Of a stretch of 64,000 nucleotides of DNA, positions 12,573 through 26,161 are shown piece by piece. The stretch comes from Cheiracanthium punctorium. Taxonomy: Eukaryota > Arthropoda > Arachnida > Araneae > Cheiracanthiidae. The stretch's first letter is position 1, and each line of letters starts with the position of its first letter. Position numbers and translations under genes: made by a program. A model generated the notes under the pieces. That model searched no databases. It was not told the origin of the DNA and worked only from the letters and a program-made list of their open reading frames with translations. Location of the stretch: the NCBI GenBank assembly GCA_038373885.1, contig JAWZYV010016579.1, positions 310,001-374,000 on the forward strand, written 5' to 3'.

Positions 12573-12770
12573 GCAGCCGCCCAGGTGATGTAATGGTTAA
12601 CGATAACGATCCATTCTATCACGCTTTGGGCCCGGGTTTGATTCCCGGCTTGCGGGTTAACTTGACCCTCCTTTCATAGGGGGTAACGCAATAAAATGGA
12701 CAATACTCCGGGCTTTAGTAGTAGCGAATGCTGAATGGGCAAATGCTCGAGTTTGGGACGGAGGAGGGAG
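12573..12770 (+). repeat. tRNA-derived SINE C
   Basis: An A-box-like TGATGTAATGGTTAACG and a B-box GGGTTTGATTCCC lie ~60 bp apart and define a tRNA-like head at about 12573-12652. A body follows (GGTAACGCAATAAAATGG... GGGCTTTAGTAGTAGCG) that reappears in truncated form at 5753-5848. The 3' edge is not certain. It differs from SINEs A and B in its head and tail. No target duplication was found. Confidence 0.75.
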
Positions 12771-14244
12771 AGAATACTAGCACAAACAATTATAAAATTA
12801 AAAATAAAATTAGAATATACGTTACGTTTTTGCATCAGACAGAATTAACAAAGGACACTGCACTGCATATAAGTCATGAATACAATTATGTTAATGGAAC
12901 AGGGGGAAGAAAAAAAAAAGCTGAAGGAAAATAAATTAAAAGATACCTAAAAATAATTTAAATGTCATTTAAAAAATTCCTATGAACAGAAACTTAGAAC
13001 ACATTTCTTTGAGTGTGTATTAATGATAGCAAAGTACATCAGCAAAAATTCAATATTTCCTAAGAAATACGAGACCACCCAGCTTTAGCACGGCAAGCAG
13101 CCGGTCTTACTGCTTTAGATGGAACACTCGACATTAAATGCACTACAAATTTTGATGGTAATAATGAAATGAAATGAAATGCCGGAGCGAAAAACTAATT
13201 AAACTAGGGGCATTAAACTGTGTCTTTATCCAGTTTGATTGTTAATGGAATATTCTTTGCAGAATTAGACAAAATGATTTGATGGAATTGGATGAAAAAT
13301 GACTAGCGATATACATTGTCTTAGGAACACGTAATTTTACTTTTTTTCTAAAAGCGTGAAAGGAAATTTTATAACTTTTTTCCTTTATTTACCTTTTTAT
13401 CTGTATGGTAATTTTCTAAACATTTTTTATGCGTCTGAAACTGGCAAATCAAAACTAAGATTGCTTACCCCAGGGAGTAATATAATAAGAGATTGAAATA
13501 ATGTAGCTTATTTTCAGATTTTTTTAAACATTCTAATAATAAAGATCAATTAATAATAATTCTTAAAAAAGAGAAAACACTTGGATATTTTATAACAGAA
13601 TTTTGAAGAATCTCCTAGCCGGTTTTCCTATGGTCTACATCATAAGCATTACATTATTCCTATGACCAGTTAAGTGAAGATTGAAGGAGATTTTTAAACT
13701 TAAAAATAATTAAATCCGTCGTTTTAAAAACCACATAAGCAACTAGTTTTCCAAAACAGTAAAACACAGTTTTAAAATATATATTTCATACATCAATATT
13801 AATAAAATAAATAATAAGAGTCTTTGAGGCCTGATTATGTAATAAATCTAAACAAATCCACGAAAATTCACACATTCGCGTGCTGAACAGTTGATTTACT
13901 AGCTGATATACCTGTTCTTCGTACGGGAAGAAGCAATTATATTTCTACACTCGTATTTGAGAGTAATTTGTAAGACCGGAACCGCCAAATTGTTTCAATC
14001 CTAACGATAACATTTACAAATTATAGTTAACCTAAACAGAAATAAATAAATAAAATCCCCTTTGCTTTGGAGAGCTTTATTGAAGTTTATGACATTTTTT
14101 ATAAAATATGGGTTCCTTTCAATACAAAATTTCGGGAGGAATCTGAGCCTCCAATGTCCAACCCCTGTGTGTGTGTGCCACTGATAGATACTAAAATACA
14201 TAAAAGCTCAGTATAACTGTAGTTAAGGCTGTTCCACTTGAAAA
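12771..14244. other. AT-rich non-coding DNA, nothing recognised
   Basis: No gene, terminal repeats or tRNA-like boxes were seen. A short (GAAAT)n-like patch at about 13165-13182 is the only low-complexity structure. Confidence 0.5.
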
Positions 14245-14650
14245 TCAAACAACTTTTGAACACCTTTTTAAGCAATATAATTGCGATAGAGAATACGAGG
14301 CTGGGACCTGTTTTCGGATACTTCCAAAAAAAGGTAAATCCTCTGACGATTTTTGAAGGCAATTTTTGTGCTTATGAATTTTTTTTCTGGAAGATGTATG
14401 AGACATACAGCTTTACTATTAGTGTCAGTCCATAGTGCATAGGGTGAAGAGGCATTATTATTTTTTTTCCAGTGTTTAACATCATTGGTTTTATTTTAAA
14501 GCTGAAAAGTCCTGTGACGACGATAGCTCTTCAGGTAGAACCCACTTAATAATGCTGTAAAAATGTTCACTATATTCGGAGGGGAAGCTCGAGCCCCCAG
14601 ATGTCCCTCTATGGCTCTATATACACCCATGACTATGGCACTGACAGAAG
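14245..14650 (+). repeat. dispersed repeat, copy A
   Basis: This segment aligns in order with 19768-20150. Shared words include CAACTTTTGAACA/CCTTTTTAAG, TTTTTGAAGGCAA, GTGCTTAT, AGTCCATAGTGCAT followed by TGAAGA, and CTGNGACGACGAT with GCTCTTCAG. The order is kept with indels between blocks, so the copies are old. A further block at 14575-14650, ending in a TATACACCCATGACTATGGC-like word, may be part of the same element. Family and ends are unknown. Confidence 0.65.
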
Positions 14651-17600
14651 TCAATACTACTCTGAGGTTATAGTCTTCGAAAGCAATTTCGGGCAACCTA
14701 TAATGAATGAAACATAATGTATGCATATTTTGGGAGCTTGAAAATACGGCAAATCGCGACTGCACGACACAGTTAGATTGAGTCGAAATAATCGTATACT
14801 CCAATTATTGCTAATCCCATCCATATATTTATTCCAGCACTCAGATTAGAGCCATACATACCTAACGACCACCCAAGAGAAGCTCCGACTTACAAAAGGC
14901 TCTTTTCCATGTCCCATACATATTTTCTGCATAAAAGAGGAGGTTATCACATGAAAGGAATGCTGCGCGGATAGAGGGCTATGGGCACACAAGTTTGGGA
15001 AGCACCAAAGAATTTCTTATACCTGGGCTGTAAGCGCAAATAGATGATGCGATGCATGCAGAAAACACGCTTTCACTCGTTTAAATAGTTAAAAGTAAGT
15101 AAAACAATACACAACCTTCTCTGGTGTGTATCTAAAAAATAAATATAAATAACAGTTGTTGACAGTCGAGTAAACAACATATGCAAATGGTACAATGTTA
15201 CATCAGGAAAATCTCGGACATTAGGCAACCAATGGAGCATTACATCAAATGATATATTAATTTTCTCACAAAATGATTTTTAATAAATTGCTATTTTGAA
15301 GCAGTTTTACATAATATCTAGCGAGATCAGATGCAATAAAAATAACTTCATGCTTTTTTTCCCCTCTAGTTTGTGAGGAAGTTAAGGCGATTACTATCTG
15401 TAGCACGGCTAAAGATAAAAAAAAATTTAGTTGTGCATGCACATTTCAAAGCCCACGAGGAATAATTTTACTTCTGAGAACAGCAGAAGAAAGCCAAAGA
15501 TTCGTGTAAAGAAGAAGAATGTGGATGTATAAGGCATATGCATTGTTACTCTAGTACAGATATGTCTGCATTGTACATATACATTTTTTTAAATAAAATG
15601 CTAAATAGAAACCATACCAATCACTCTTGATTTCGTTAATTAAAAAATAAAACTTCTATAATCAATTTTTATTCTCTTAAAAATATTTTAGGCATATAGA
15701 TTTTATTCTGACGCATGTTATTTTATTACATGCTAGTAACTGCTAACGCATCAACCAAATTTTACCAGAATGAGCAAACACATTGATCCGCATAATTTTC
15801 TATGCTAGAGCTGCACAAAATTATTCACTGCTATTAATTTTAAAAAGCATGTTAGCTCATCTATGAAAGTTCCTTTTTTTCTTTTTCTTTTTCAGATGTC
15901 TTTTTATAATCCAGTACAATGACGACATTTTACTTTTCGAAAGGATACTTGCATCAATGGAAAAATAAAATCCCCCCCCCTCCCCTCGATCTATATAAAA
16001 GTGAGAAAAGAAAGGGAACAAACAGCACCTGTACTTTTGATGCTTGGCAAAATTGACTCATATTCCAGTTTTCACAAATCCCTGGATTTTTATGTGCCCG
16101 CCGTATATAATTCCTAGTGTCTGGTAACCTCAACACATGATTTTACAGCTCGCTGAACAAGCACTATCAAGCCTACAGCCGGGGTCCCAGTGTACATTAT
16201 TATTGTCGCTCAGAGATCGCTTTAATAGAGAGGACATATAACAGAGGACAGCGACCTTGTGCAGGTCTTGTCCAGACCCATTTTCCGGCATCGACACAGC
16301 GGAAAAATATTAGAGGGCCGAAAAAAAGGGGGAGGGATATTAGAAGTGAAAAAAAAAAAAAAGAAGAAAAAACGAGAGAGATACTGGTCGTATAAATGAA
16401 CATGTTTCAAAAGCGAATGAGAGGGCTTATTAAAAAAGAAAAAAAAAGAATTTCGTTTTTATTTTATTAATAAACTTCAAGTGTGGCAGGAAGCAGCAGA
16501 AGAACATTGCAAAAAGCGGACGAAAGTTGGAATCAAAAAGGTTCTCATTTTTAATAAATTTTACAATAGGGTTGCTTTTTATAATTTAGAGCATAAGAAT
16601 GAAATATCATAGAGTAAAAATGTTGCCAATTTAATTTTCCGGCTTTTTTTACGTGCTAAATTTATATTCTTCTTTGGGGCTCTATCAAAAGCTGGATAAT
16701 TTACATTATTAGGAGTATCCCTCTTTAATTTTTGCATGAAGCAGTCATTCACTCCCTCCTCTAATCGCAGGAGCAGAATTATATCCATTGTTCTGCAACA
16801 TGACCTCAAATAGATGCAAATGTTCTGCAGGCATTTTGTCCAAACCTGGCAGACCACGCTAAAATTCAAAATATATATAAAAATTGTACAAAAAAGTGAA
16901 AACAGAAGTCATAGCATAAAATAAACTTTGCTTTAATTGTTCTACAGAACATATAATTTTTATTTCCTTAAATTTATGAAATGTTCTGCCAAGACTGCGG
17001 TTACCAAGACTGTCTGTGACGTACGTCCCACTTTTAGGCATTTTCTGCTTTTGGGCCCCTAATAAAACTGAATAGATGTTAAATTAATAAAACTTTCTTT
17101 ACATTGTATATGAAAAAAATTGACGACAGAATATCATCTACTATTTCGTCTGTACTGAAAAAAAAAAAAATTAAAATAAATAAATAAATTTCGTTTAGAT
17201 TAATATTGTTCACAATAGCATATATACAACTGCTACAATACATACACAGAATTTCCAAAAGTTAAGGTAATAAATTTCTAAACTGTCAATCTTTTATAAT
17301 TAAATAAAAGAAATATACACAGCGCAGAGGGGATACCTTTCCTATATTTTCAGAAAATTAAAATATCGTCAGAGAAGCTGCGTGTTACGTGAAAATAAAC
17401 AGCTTCCAGCTTTCAGTATCTTTTCAATTCGAAACAAATTAGAGAAGTCAGGGTTTCAACTTCTAAATTTTACACACTTCGAATTCATCTTAACTACAAT
17501 GCACTTACGAATTACAGATTTAAAAAGGGAAACCTAAAAATCAATTTTTATACAAAAATGTCCACATTTTTAAAAAAATTACTATTATTCTTGAGTAACT

Positions 17601-17693
17601 ATGTATGTCTCGCATTCTCTGGAGCTCCGTAAGTTGCTGATATTTTCTTAAGTGGAACAAGCAGCTAACATTTAAAAAAAAAAAAAAAAAAAA

Positions 17694-17725
<32 letters not shown>

Positions 17726-19767
17726 CTGCACAGTAATTTTTAAAAAGCAGCTGTGAATTCATACTCTGTGATTATCGCATTAAGTATATTCGGTATTACA
17801 CGGCACTATCATGATAGTTACCAATTTTCATAACTGAGGTTGAGAAGCAGGTCATAAGACACCTATATGTTCTGCAGACACACCCCAAAATGCTTCTTCG
17901 CCTACAATAATGATGGTTTGGGGTGAAGGAGGAGGAAAGAGTCTACAGCTCGAGCTATAGTAGATAACTTTTTAAAACAAAATTATGAATATATGGGAGA
18001 TAATATCAGTGGTTTGACACAAGATGCGCACTTGGCATTTTTCCCGTTGTAACAGAACCAACTTAAATGCGCACTTCCCAAATTGCCAAAACTATATAAG
18101 AGATATTTAATAAAGTGATAGCTGTCTTATTATCTTTAACAAACAATGTAATAATGGGACTCTTGATATTAATATTCTCAGTTGTTGCGTATGTTCGGAT
18201 TTCGTTGAACCAGACAAAGCGAAATAAATGGCTTGATTGAAGAGAATTCTTGTTTTGCATCACGTAATCATGAAAACAATCCAGCCTTATCCAGTACAAC
18301 TTCATTCAATTATTTCAAATTATGTTATCTTTATTGGCGAGGATGTACCAATGGTTGCGAGATGTTATAATGGTAAAGCGTTTTCTACAAACTGGGAGAT
18401 ATGGAAACCAGATTCTAAGGCCATTAAAACTATATGTTTTTTTCCCCCCCATTATTTCACATTCAGTTTTTAAACGTTTAATGACATCAATCTAAAAGTT
18501 TGCATATGAGTCTTTCCCATCATCGCAAATTAAAAATGGAAAGCTCTTTCTATTGGCCTAATTGTCTATGCTGTAATGGACAATTAACGGCTGAAATTGA
18601 GAAAATAAAATAAGAGCTATTTTTATCAATACAACAGCCATGTCGATCTATAATTTGAATTTCAAAGAATATTTTAAGTGTTTTTGACAAACTACAATTT
18701 GTAAAGTGTGGTAATTCAAAACAGAATTTCATTATTCAATTTTCCCCCATTCAGTAAGTGATACGCTGCGACATTTTGACTTTGCGTGAGCCGAAAGTAA
18801 AAAAAAATCAAGCCAAAAACAGTATACTTTAGAAGGAAAACTATTCAGTTGATTTAAAAGAAAGACAGAAGAAAAAAAAAAAGAGCAATGAAAGAAAGAG
18901 AGAAAGAAAATTCTGCTCAATTAACGATAAATTTTATCGCAAAATCTCAAATAATTCTTTAAACATTCGAAAACGATCACCGTAACGAAGACCGTAATTT
19001 TGCAGGATCGGACTAGCAATTGAGATCTGAATTTCTGACAGTGAATGCCATAAAAATTTTCTTGCTATGGAATTATCAGTTAAACTCTTCCTACGGAATA
19101 AAAGAAACGTGAATACAAACGATAAATGCATATAGTATAATTAATGGCTGTTACGAAAAATTACGTCGTTTGGGGGAGGGAGGGGGGGTCGGAAGCAAAA
19201 GAAAAGAGACGAGAAGAAAACCTCCTTCTAAGGAAAGACTGAAACTCGTTTTACTCTTTAAAGGGAAAAAAAAAAAAAAAAAAAGTCAATGTTAAAGAAA
19301 TAAAACTGTAGGTGAGAAATACAAAGTTGTTTAAATGATGTTACTCTGAAAAGAGAAGTAACCGAAAGAAGGAAAGGGGGGGAAAAAAGTAACCAAAATT
19401 AATGTCGGCGTCGTGTTACAGCGGAGTTTGTGTCTCCACTCCAATGGCAAAAATGTGCGTGCGTGAACTGCACGATCACGCGATAAAAGGGCGGAGATTG
19501 GGGTGGAGATGGCGCAAAGACGCAAGACACAAAACGACGTTTAGGCGAGGTGGGAATGAATTTCTAGGCTTGTTATAATCAAGAACTGAGATTCAATTGC
19601 GAAAGGGGTGAATGCAATGTTTCAGGAACTGTCGGCTCATTTTCGCACGACATTTTACTTCAAATTTGAAACAACGGGCGATCGAGATCCATATTACTTA
19701 CACAAGATGCCCTAAATATGCTGGGCTATTCGTTTTGAAAGAAGTTCTTGCTGTTTTTTTTTTTTTC
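14651..19767. other. AT-rich non-coding DNA, no gene supported
   Basis: Several open frames of 60-96 codons occur, but they overlap homopolymers or lack family resemblance. The segment at 17880-18060 yields a faint, broken transposase-like reading, noted under rejected items. The block 16140-16330 is GC-balanced and unique-looking, without clear function. A 22-base A run and a (GA)n tract sit at 17673-17725. Confidence 0.5.
17673..17725. repeat. A run plus (GA)n microsatellite
   Basis: About 22 A followed by about 15 GA units with one interruption. Confidence 0.95.
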
Positions 19768-20150
19768 GAAATCATGCAACTTTTGAACAGCTTTTTCAAG
19801 AATTTAATTGATCTAGAGACTCGGGAAAATGTAGAATGTCTCTTTAGATGTACTGTGAAATGTTACAAACAATGAGCCTATACGAGTTACGAAACACTCA
19901 GAAAAAATGCTAAACACACGGAATTTTGGGAAATTTCTGAAACTGGGCAACTCCTTAGCCCATTTTTGAAGGCAAATTTTGTGCTTATAATTTTTTTAAG
20001 CTGCATGAGACTGACAGTTTTACTTTTAGTTTTAGTCCATAGTGCATCGGATGAAGAAACATTATTAATCTTCCTAGTATTTACTTGGTTTGCTTTAAAG
20101 AAAAGGCCTCTGACGACGATTGCTCTTCAGATTAAACACCCTCTTAAGAC
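19768..20150 (+). repeat. dispersed repeat, copy B
   Basis: Same family and orientation as 14245-14650. It contains GCAACTTTTGAACAGC, TTTTTGAAGGCAAA, GTGCTTATAATTTTTTT, AGTCCATAGTGCATCGG and CTCTGACGACGATTGCTC. Compared with copy A it has an extra ~100 bp after the first block. It lies 215 bp upstream of the Helitron 5' end, which may be coincidence. Confidence 0.65.
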
Positions 20151-20365
20151 GTTTAAAGTTGAGATAGACAAGCCTATAAGTCAGAGGCTAGTTCCAACAG
20201 GATTTCAAATTATGAAATCTTCAGCACTTTCAATTCGGGAAGTCCCCCCCCCTTCCCCGTCTTTTGTTTAAAAAAGTTACTAACATTGACGTTACTTAGT
20301 GGAGGTCTTACCTAAACGACTACTACAAAAGATTTCTCTCACTTATATCTTTTTAAAAGTAGAAA

Positions 20366-21986
20366 TCTATATAAATAAAATTAGACTTTTGTCTGTACAT
20401 TTCTTGGAATTCAAAAATTTTGCGATTTCTATCCGTTTCAAGCACCCGGGATTCCGATGCGACCCTCAAAAAAAAGTTTGTCTGTCTGTCATTCTGTCAT
20501 TCTGTCCGTGACGCTTTTTTTGTTTAAGCATCACGTAAAAACGACTGAAGCGAATGATATGAAATTTTGTGTCATGATAGGTGGTCACTCAACTTAAAAC
20601 ATAGGCGTCGAATTTTTTAAAAATCTTGATTAGATTTTCCGATTTTGCGAAAATCGTTTCAAACTGCGTAAATTTGTGTTCAAGCATCACGCAAAAACGA
20701 CTGAAGCGAATGATATGAAATTGGGTGTCATAATAGGTATTCACTCAACTTAAAACATAGACGTCCAATTAAAAAAAAATCTTGATTGGAGTTTGAGATT
20801 TTTCGAAAATCCTTTCAAACTGCGTAAATTTGTGTTCAAGCATCACGTAAAAACGACTAAAGCGAATGATATGAAATTGGGTGTCATGATAGGTGGTCCC
20901 TCAACTTAAAACATAGGCGTCCAATTTTTAAAAAATCCTCATTGGATTTTGAGATTTTCAGAAAATCGTTTCAAACTGCGTAAATTTGTGTTCAAGCATC
21001 ACGTAAAAACGACTGTAGCGAATGATATGAAATTGGGTGTCATGATAGGTGGTCACTCAACTTAAAACATAGGCGTCGAATTTTAAAAAAATCTTGATTG
21101 GATTTTCCGATTTTGCGAAAATCGTTTCAAACTGCGTAAATTTGTGCTCAAGCATCACACAAAAACGACTGAAGCGAATGATATGAAATTGGGTGTCTTG
21201 ATAGGTGGTCACTCAACTTAAACTATAAGCATCTAATTAAAAAAAATCGATCAGATTTCGAGATTTTGTGAAAATCGTTTAAAACTGAGTGAATCTTTGT
21301 TCCCGCATTACGTAATAACGACTAAAGCGAATGATATGAAATTTGGTCACACAATAGATGGTTGCTCAACATAAACTATAGGAGTCCAATTTTTTAAACA
21401 TTTTTATTAGATTTTGAGATTTTGTGAAAATTCTCTCAAAATGCGTTTATATTTCTTCAAACATCACGTAATAACGACTAATACGAATGAAACGAAATTT
21501 AGTGATATGATAGGTAGTTGCTAATCTTAATTTATAGGCGTTGAATTTTTAAAATATTTTGATTACATTTTGAGATTTTGCGAAAATCGTTTTAAAATGC
21601 TGAAAATTTGTTCCAGCATCACGAAATAAAGATTGCAGGGAATGAAACGAATTTGGTTGACAGGATAGGTTGTCACTCAACTTAAATTCTAGGCTTCCAT
21701 TTTTTCAAAAATGTTGATTGAATTTTTAGATTTTGCGAAAATTATTTCAATATGCGTAAATATTCGTTCGCGCATCACATAATTACGACTAATGCGATTG
21801 AAATGATATTACTTAGTTACTCTCTAACCTGTAATATTTTAACAATACATAAAAATTATAACTTCGCTTTCTTTACTTTGGCAACATACTACATCCATTC
21901 TGTGTACTCATACAATGCTGACGAAAGATCTTGCTTTTTTGGAAATTTGCATTCACTAACCCGTCGAGGACGGGTACTTCAGCTAA
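20366..21986 (+). mobile_element. non-autonomous Helitron carrying a satellite array
   Basis: The left end begins TCTATATAAATAAAATTAGA, starting with TC after a host A (20365). The right end has a 7-bp-stem hairpin, ACCCGTC-GAG-GACGGGT (21959-21975), then ACTTCAG and the terminal CTAA (21983-21986) followed by host T. A 5' TC, a 3' hairpin a few bases before CTRR, and insertion between A and T without duplication are the defining marks of Helitrons. The 1,621-bp body is almost all tandem repeat and has no Rep/helicase coding. It would have depended on an autonomous partner elsewhere. A GTCTGTCTGTC tract lies just inside the left part (about 20479-20512). Confidence 0.88.
20526..21815. repeat. 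~156-bp tandem satellite, eight full units plus a partial ninth
   Basis: The marker word AAGCATCACGTAAAAACGAC recurs at 20526, 20682, 20838, 20994 and 21150, exactly 156 bp apart. It recurs in decayed form near 21304, 21459, 21614 and 21770 (154-156 bp apart). Each unit also carries GAATGATATGAAATTGGGTG, GGTGGTCACTCAACTTAAA and AAAATCGTTTCAAACTGCG. The first five units are very alike, and the last four are increasingly diverged toward the 3' end. Confidence 0.96.
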
Positions 21987-22747
21987 TATGAAATAATTTC
22001 TTATTACTAATGTGACGTTTGAAAGTACAGATAGATTTGTTGCAAATGATCCTAATTCGAACTCTTAACCCAGAAGACTTTTTTAAGGGTAGGCGGTACT
22101 TAAGGTTAGGGGGTAGAATATTTCGTTTGGGAAGAGGGTGGTAACTGGTATAAAAACTTACCGTAGTTTAATTGTAACTAAGCTATCTCAAATAATCAAT
22201 TACATAAACATTTACTTTGCATCAAAATTTTGACCTTGAGTCAAGTTGCTCAAGAATTCATAGGTTAAATGCATAAAATATTTCAAATCATTTTTTGTTT
22301 CAGACAAAACATCTCTCTTCCTTTTTTCTAAAATTTGTGAAAGAAAATTTAAATGAATTTTACTTAAAATTTTTAAACGTATAGGCACTATTAAATTTAT
22401 ACATTTTAGCATAAATTGCAACTGGTAATTTGCAACTGCTAATCAAATAAGAAAATAGGTGTAAATTGACTAAATGAAAAAGTTTGGGTATATATGTTTA
22501 ACTCGATAAATAGGCATTTTACTGTGATTATCAAGTAGAAATAAGAGCTTCATAGTATTTAAAACATTTCAGTAGATAGTTTGATAGTAGCGGGAAAGTT
22601 TAGGGGGTCCCTCTCTGCTGGGGGGGCCAGGGCACCACCGCACTAATCGTCTTTAGCGAATAGCCAATATTTAACGATTCCTTTCTCTTCTGATGAGAAT
22701 TTAAATTGTAGGAATATCGGATAAGAGAATAAAATCTCCTAACACTA
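21987..22747. other. non-coding DNA, nothing recognised
   Basis: AT-rich, no coding signal. A G/C-tract patch at about 22600-22645 looks repeat-like but has no visible ends. Confidence 0.5.
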
Positions 22748-22969
22748 CACTCTTAAAAATTTGATGCAACATTTCACCAAAACACGGTACTAGAAAAGTT
22801 TGCTCCATGAGATTGGAAAACCTTGTTCCTATATATTTTGGTGTTTCACCATCACCAAAGTATGGTTAAACCTGAGAACCTAATGCTGGAACAAGGTTTC
22901 ACCAACTTATGGAACCAACTCTTTTTTAATCATGTTTTGGTGAAATGTTGCACCAAATTTTTAAGAGTG
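22748..22969. mobile_element. 222-bp MITE with ~36-bp terminal inverted repeats
   Basis: The ends read CACTCTTAAAAATTTGATGC and, reversed, CACTCTTAAAAATTTGGTGC. The complementarity continues through AACATTTCACCAAAACA. Inner segments (AACCTTGTTCC and GGAACAAGGTT) also pair, so most of the element can fold into one hairpin. TA precedes the left end but the right flank reads AG, so a Tc1/mariner origin is possible but not shown. Confidence 0.88.
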
Positions 22970-25900
22970 AGTACCTACTCATAATGCGGCGATTAGATTC
23001 CTCTAGCAATTAAATTACAGCACATCACTTAGAACTAGGAATAATTGTAAGTATTTAAAATAATTAATAATTTTGCAATAATAATAAAAAGTCACGATCT
23101 TTCTCACTGCTTACGGAAAATATTATTCTAGAGGCTATCATGTACACAAAAATTATATAATTCTGGCTGTAATATTATTTGGTGGTGGTGGTGGTGGTGG
23201 TGGGGGGGTTTAAAAAACGAGAAAGAAAAGAAATTAAATTTCTCAGAAGAGACACGCAATATCGTCACTTGCTCTTCGCTCACATACCATCTATAAGAAA
23301 ATTAAAACTATTTTTTTTCCCCGTCTTTCTTACTTGGTGCTCCAGACATGTTCACGCACGAGATGATAAAAAAAGTAATTACGATTCAATCGATGATGAC
23401 AGTCAGATTAATCATTAATAATAACTTACGTCGTTTAATCAACATCACTCCGATGCCGAAGAGTATCGGAATAAACAGGTGTTAATAAAAACTAATTTAA
23501 ATAAACTAGGCGTTCCCCAGCAGGAAAATATTTGGATACCTAGACACTCAAAAGACAAACAAATCTAATTAATCCGTCATCGTATAGAAAAATCGGAAGA
23601 AAAAGTAGGACTGGGGGCAAAAAAAATCCCTTTGACAAATAAATTGTATTAAACAGAGGGAGACCATCATTCAATAATGAAGCACAAAACAAAATTGAAA
23701 ATTACAAAATTCTGAGAAGAGGGGGGGGGGGGATTGCTGAATAAAATATGAGAAATAAAAAGTTAAATATATTTCTAAAAATAAGAACTAATTGAACCAC
23801 TTAAAAAAAAAAAATCTTCAAATAGAACTAAAACTGTAAGGAAAAAAAAAGAAAATCTTCACAGCTTTTTCTAACTAAAAATGGCTTTAAGGGATAAGTA
23901 TTTATTCCTATAATTGTAAAAAGCTCGTAAGCTCCACATTATGAATTTCATATTGGAATAGTAACGTTTTTATTGCACATATAATATTTTAAAGTTCGTA
24001 TTTTGAAGCAAGGTAATATATTGTTGAAATTTATAATAAAATAGCAAAATTAATGAAGGTGCTAAAGGAACACTTGGGAAGTTTCTGTTAGATCGCTTCC
24101 CTTGAAAAACTGAAACTAAATTTCCAGAACAGGAAATATTTTCTATTTATTTATTTATTTATTTTAATTTGTTGTTTTCCAAAATGTAATCTCAGAGTAA
24201 AATTTAGACGATAAAAGACGGTTCGAACATCGTTATAATGTATGCACTCATTAAATTTAAAATTAGGCAGAATAAAATATATGACTTATTATTTAATATT
24301 TTCAAATGACAATTACCATTCATAAAATTGTTAAATCTATAAAACCACATTTAATTAGATAAAAATTAAATGTAACAAAAGAAAAAGAAAAGAAAAATGA
24401 TAATGGGAAAAAAAAAAATGAAAATCGATACATTTTTCCCTTGCGGGTGGGGGTGGGGGGGATATTTAAATTAGCGAATTTAACCTAAACAAAATGTAAA
24501 ATGTAGTAACATGTTCCTCTAAAGAAAGCAATGCTTTTTGAGGTGGCGGTCCCCCTCCTCCTATCTGAATTGCCACCAGGGGCAGCCTCATCATAGCAGT
24601 GGGAAAAGGAAACTGAGATCGAACCAAAAATAATAGAATAATCAAGTATGCACACTTACAGCTAGTTCATAGTTAAACAAGCCAATTGTTTTTCTCCCAC
24701 TTCAACTAGTTATTCACAATACTAGATGACTCCAGCTCAGGCTTATAGAATTTTATGGCTTCAGCCCTGAATCCAAGGCCTTGAAAAACATTTATTTTTA
24801 GCTTATATGAAAACTAAAATTATAATCATAACAAGAAAACAAGAAAAAGGAAATATAAATAGGAGAGAGAGAGAGAGATAAATAAACGGTCACAGTAAAC
24901 CAATAAGAATTTACACATCCCTTTGAACCACCTCATAAAATACTAAAATGATTTCGAACCACAGCATAAACAAAACTGAAAATAATTAGATGATTTACAT
25001 TCCTCCACTTCTTTCAAGTACACCTGAAAAATTATTTATAAACATTTAAAGAAACCCCTAAATTCTAAGAACGTTAATATTAAAAAAACATTCAGCGCAG
25101 GTATGATATGTCACTATAGGTATACGTAATAACAGGGGAGGGTACTGAAACAAAAAATAAAAATAACCAGCATTCAAAAAAAGTTCCGAACTCTAAAATT
25201 ACACATCACACCGAGTCGTTATTTACAGAGCATTAACGGGAATAGGGAGTTTTGGAACACAAGGCCAAATTATAATGGAGGTTCAGGGGTCACAACTCTC
25301 TAAACAAAAATAATGATATCACAGAAAATTTTATGTGGATTCAACCAGCACAGTGTTTGGATAATGGTGCGGTTATAGTTTATTACTTTAAAATTCTTCC
25401 AATGATAGTTATTTGAGGTGATGTGCCCTGCACGTCTAGTTTTGAAAGCTTTCAAGTGCAAAATCAAGCTCGTTATTTCTGCCGGGCGAAAATGATTATA
25501 CCTCAAATGAAAATACACAGATTTCGTATGCAGTTTTCTTCAGGTGTGTTTGTATTTTGTCTGATTGAGCTAGTCAGTTACACAGATACATTATGAAAGG
25601 AAGAAGAAGGAAAAAAAAATATATCATTAATTTTTCTGGCCAAGCATGAATATAGATTTTTTAAAAAAATCATTATTATGGATATATATTTAATCAAACG
25701 AAATCCGAAATTGGAGCATTTCGATTCTTATTTTTGTTAGAACGTCGACAGTTTTTAACTATATAGTACACTGTTAAAAGCATTTATGTTTTTTTTTTAA
25801 ATAATAAAAACAAATTAGGGGTAAAAGCCATTTAAGTAGCGAAAGAGTTTTGAAGTAAAGAAACAAATTATATTTGTTTTAACCGGGTTATGGAAGAAAA

Positions 25901-26128
25901 AGAAAGAAACTTTCCCCCTCTCTAAGAAATCGTGTATACAATTTTCGAAATCACACCAATTAAAGAAGAACACGAAGTTTTCCCTTTAAAAAAGATTTCA
26001 AAACTTTTTTGGTCACACAAAAATATATTTACATGTCAAAGAAAGATCATGTATCTGTAGCCCACGGAAAATTAACATGCGTACTTTGATAGCACTCGCA
26101 TGTTATCATTTAATCGAGATGATCTTAG

Positions 26129-26161
<33 letters not shown>

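Noticed and set aside
17880..18080. Tc1/mariner transposase remnant
   Set aside because: Short stretches such as MMVWG and HFSRCNRTNLNAHFPN recall transposases, but they are split by stops and lie too close together for the family's spacing, and no ends are visible.
20526..21815. CRISPR-like array
   Set aside because: Whole 156-bp units repeat without unique spacers; this is satellite DNA inside a Helitron in a eukaryotic genome.
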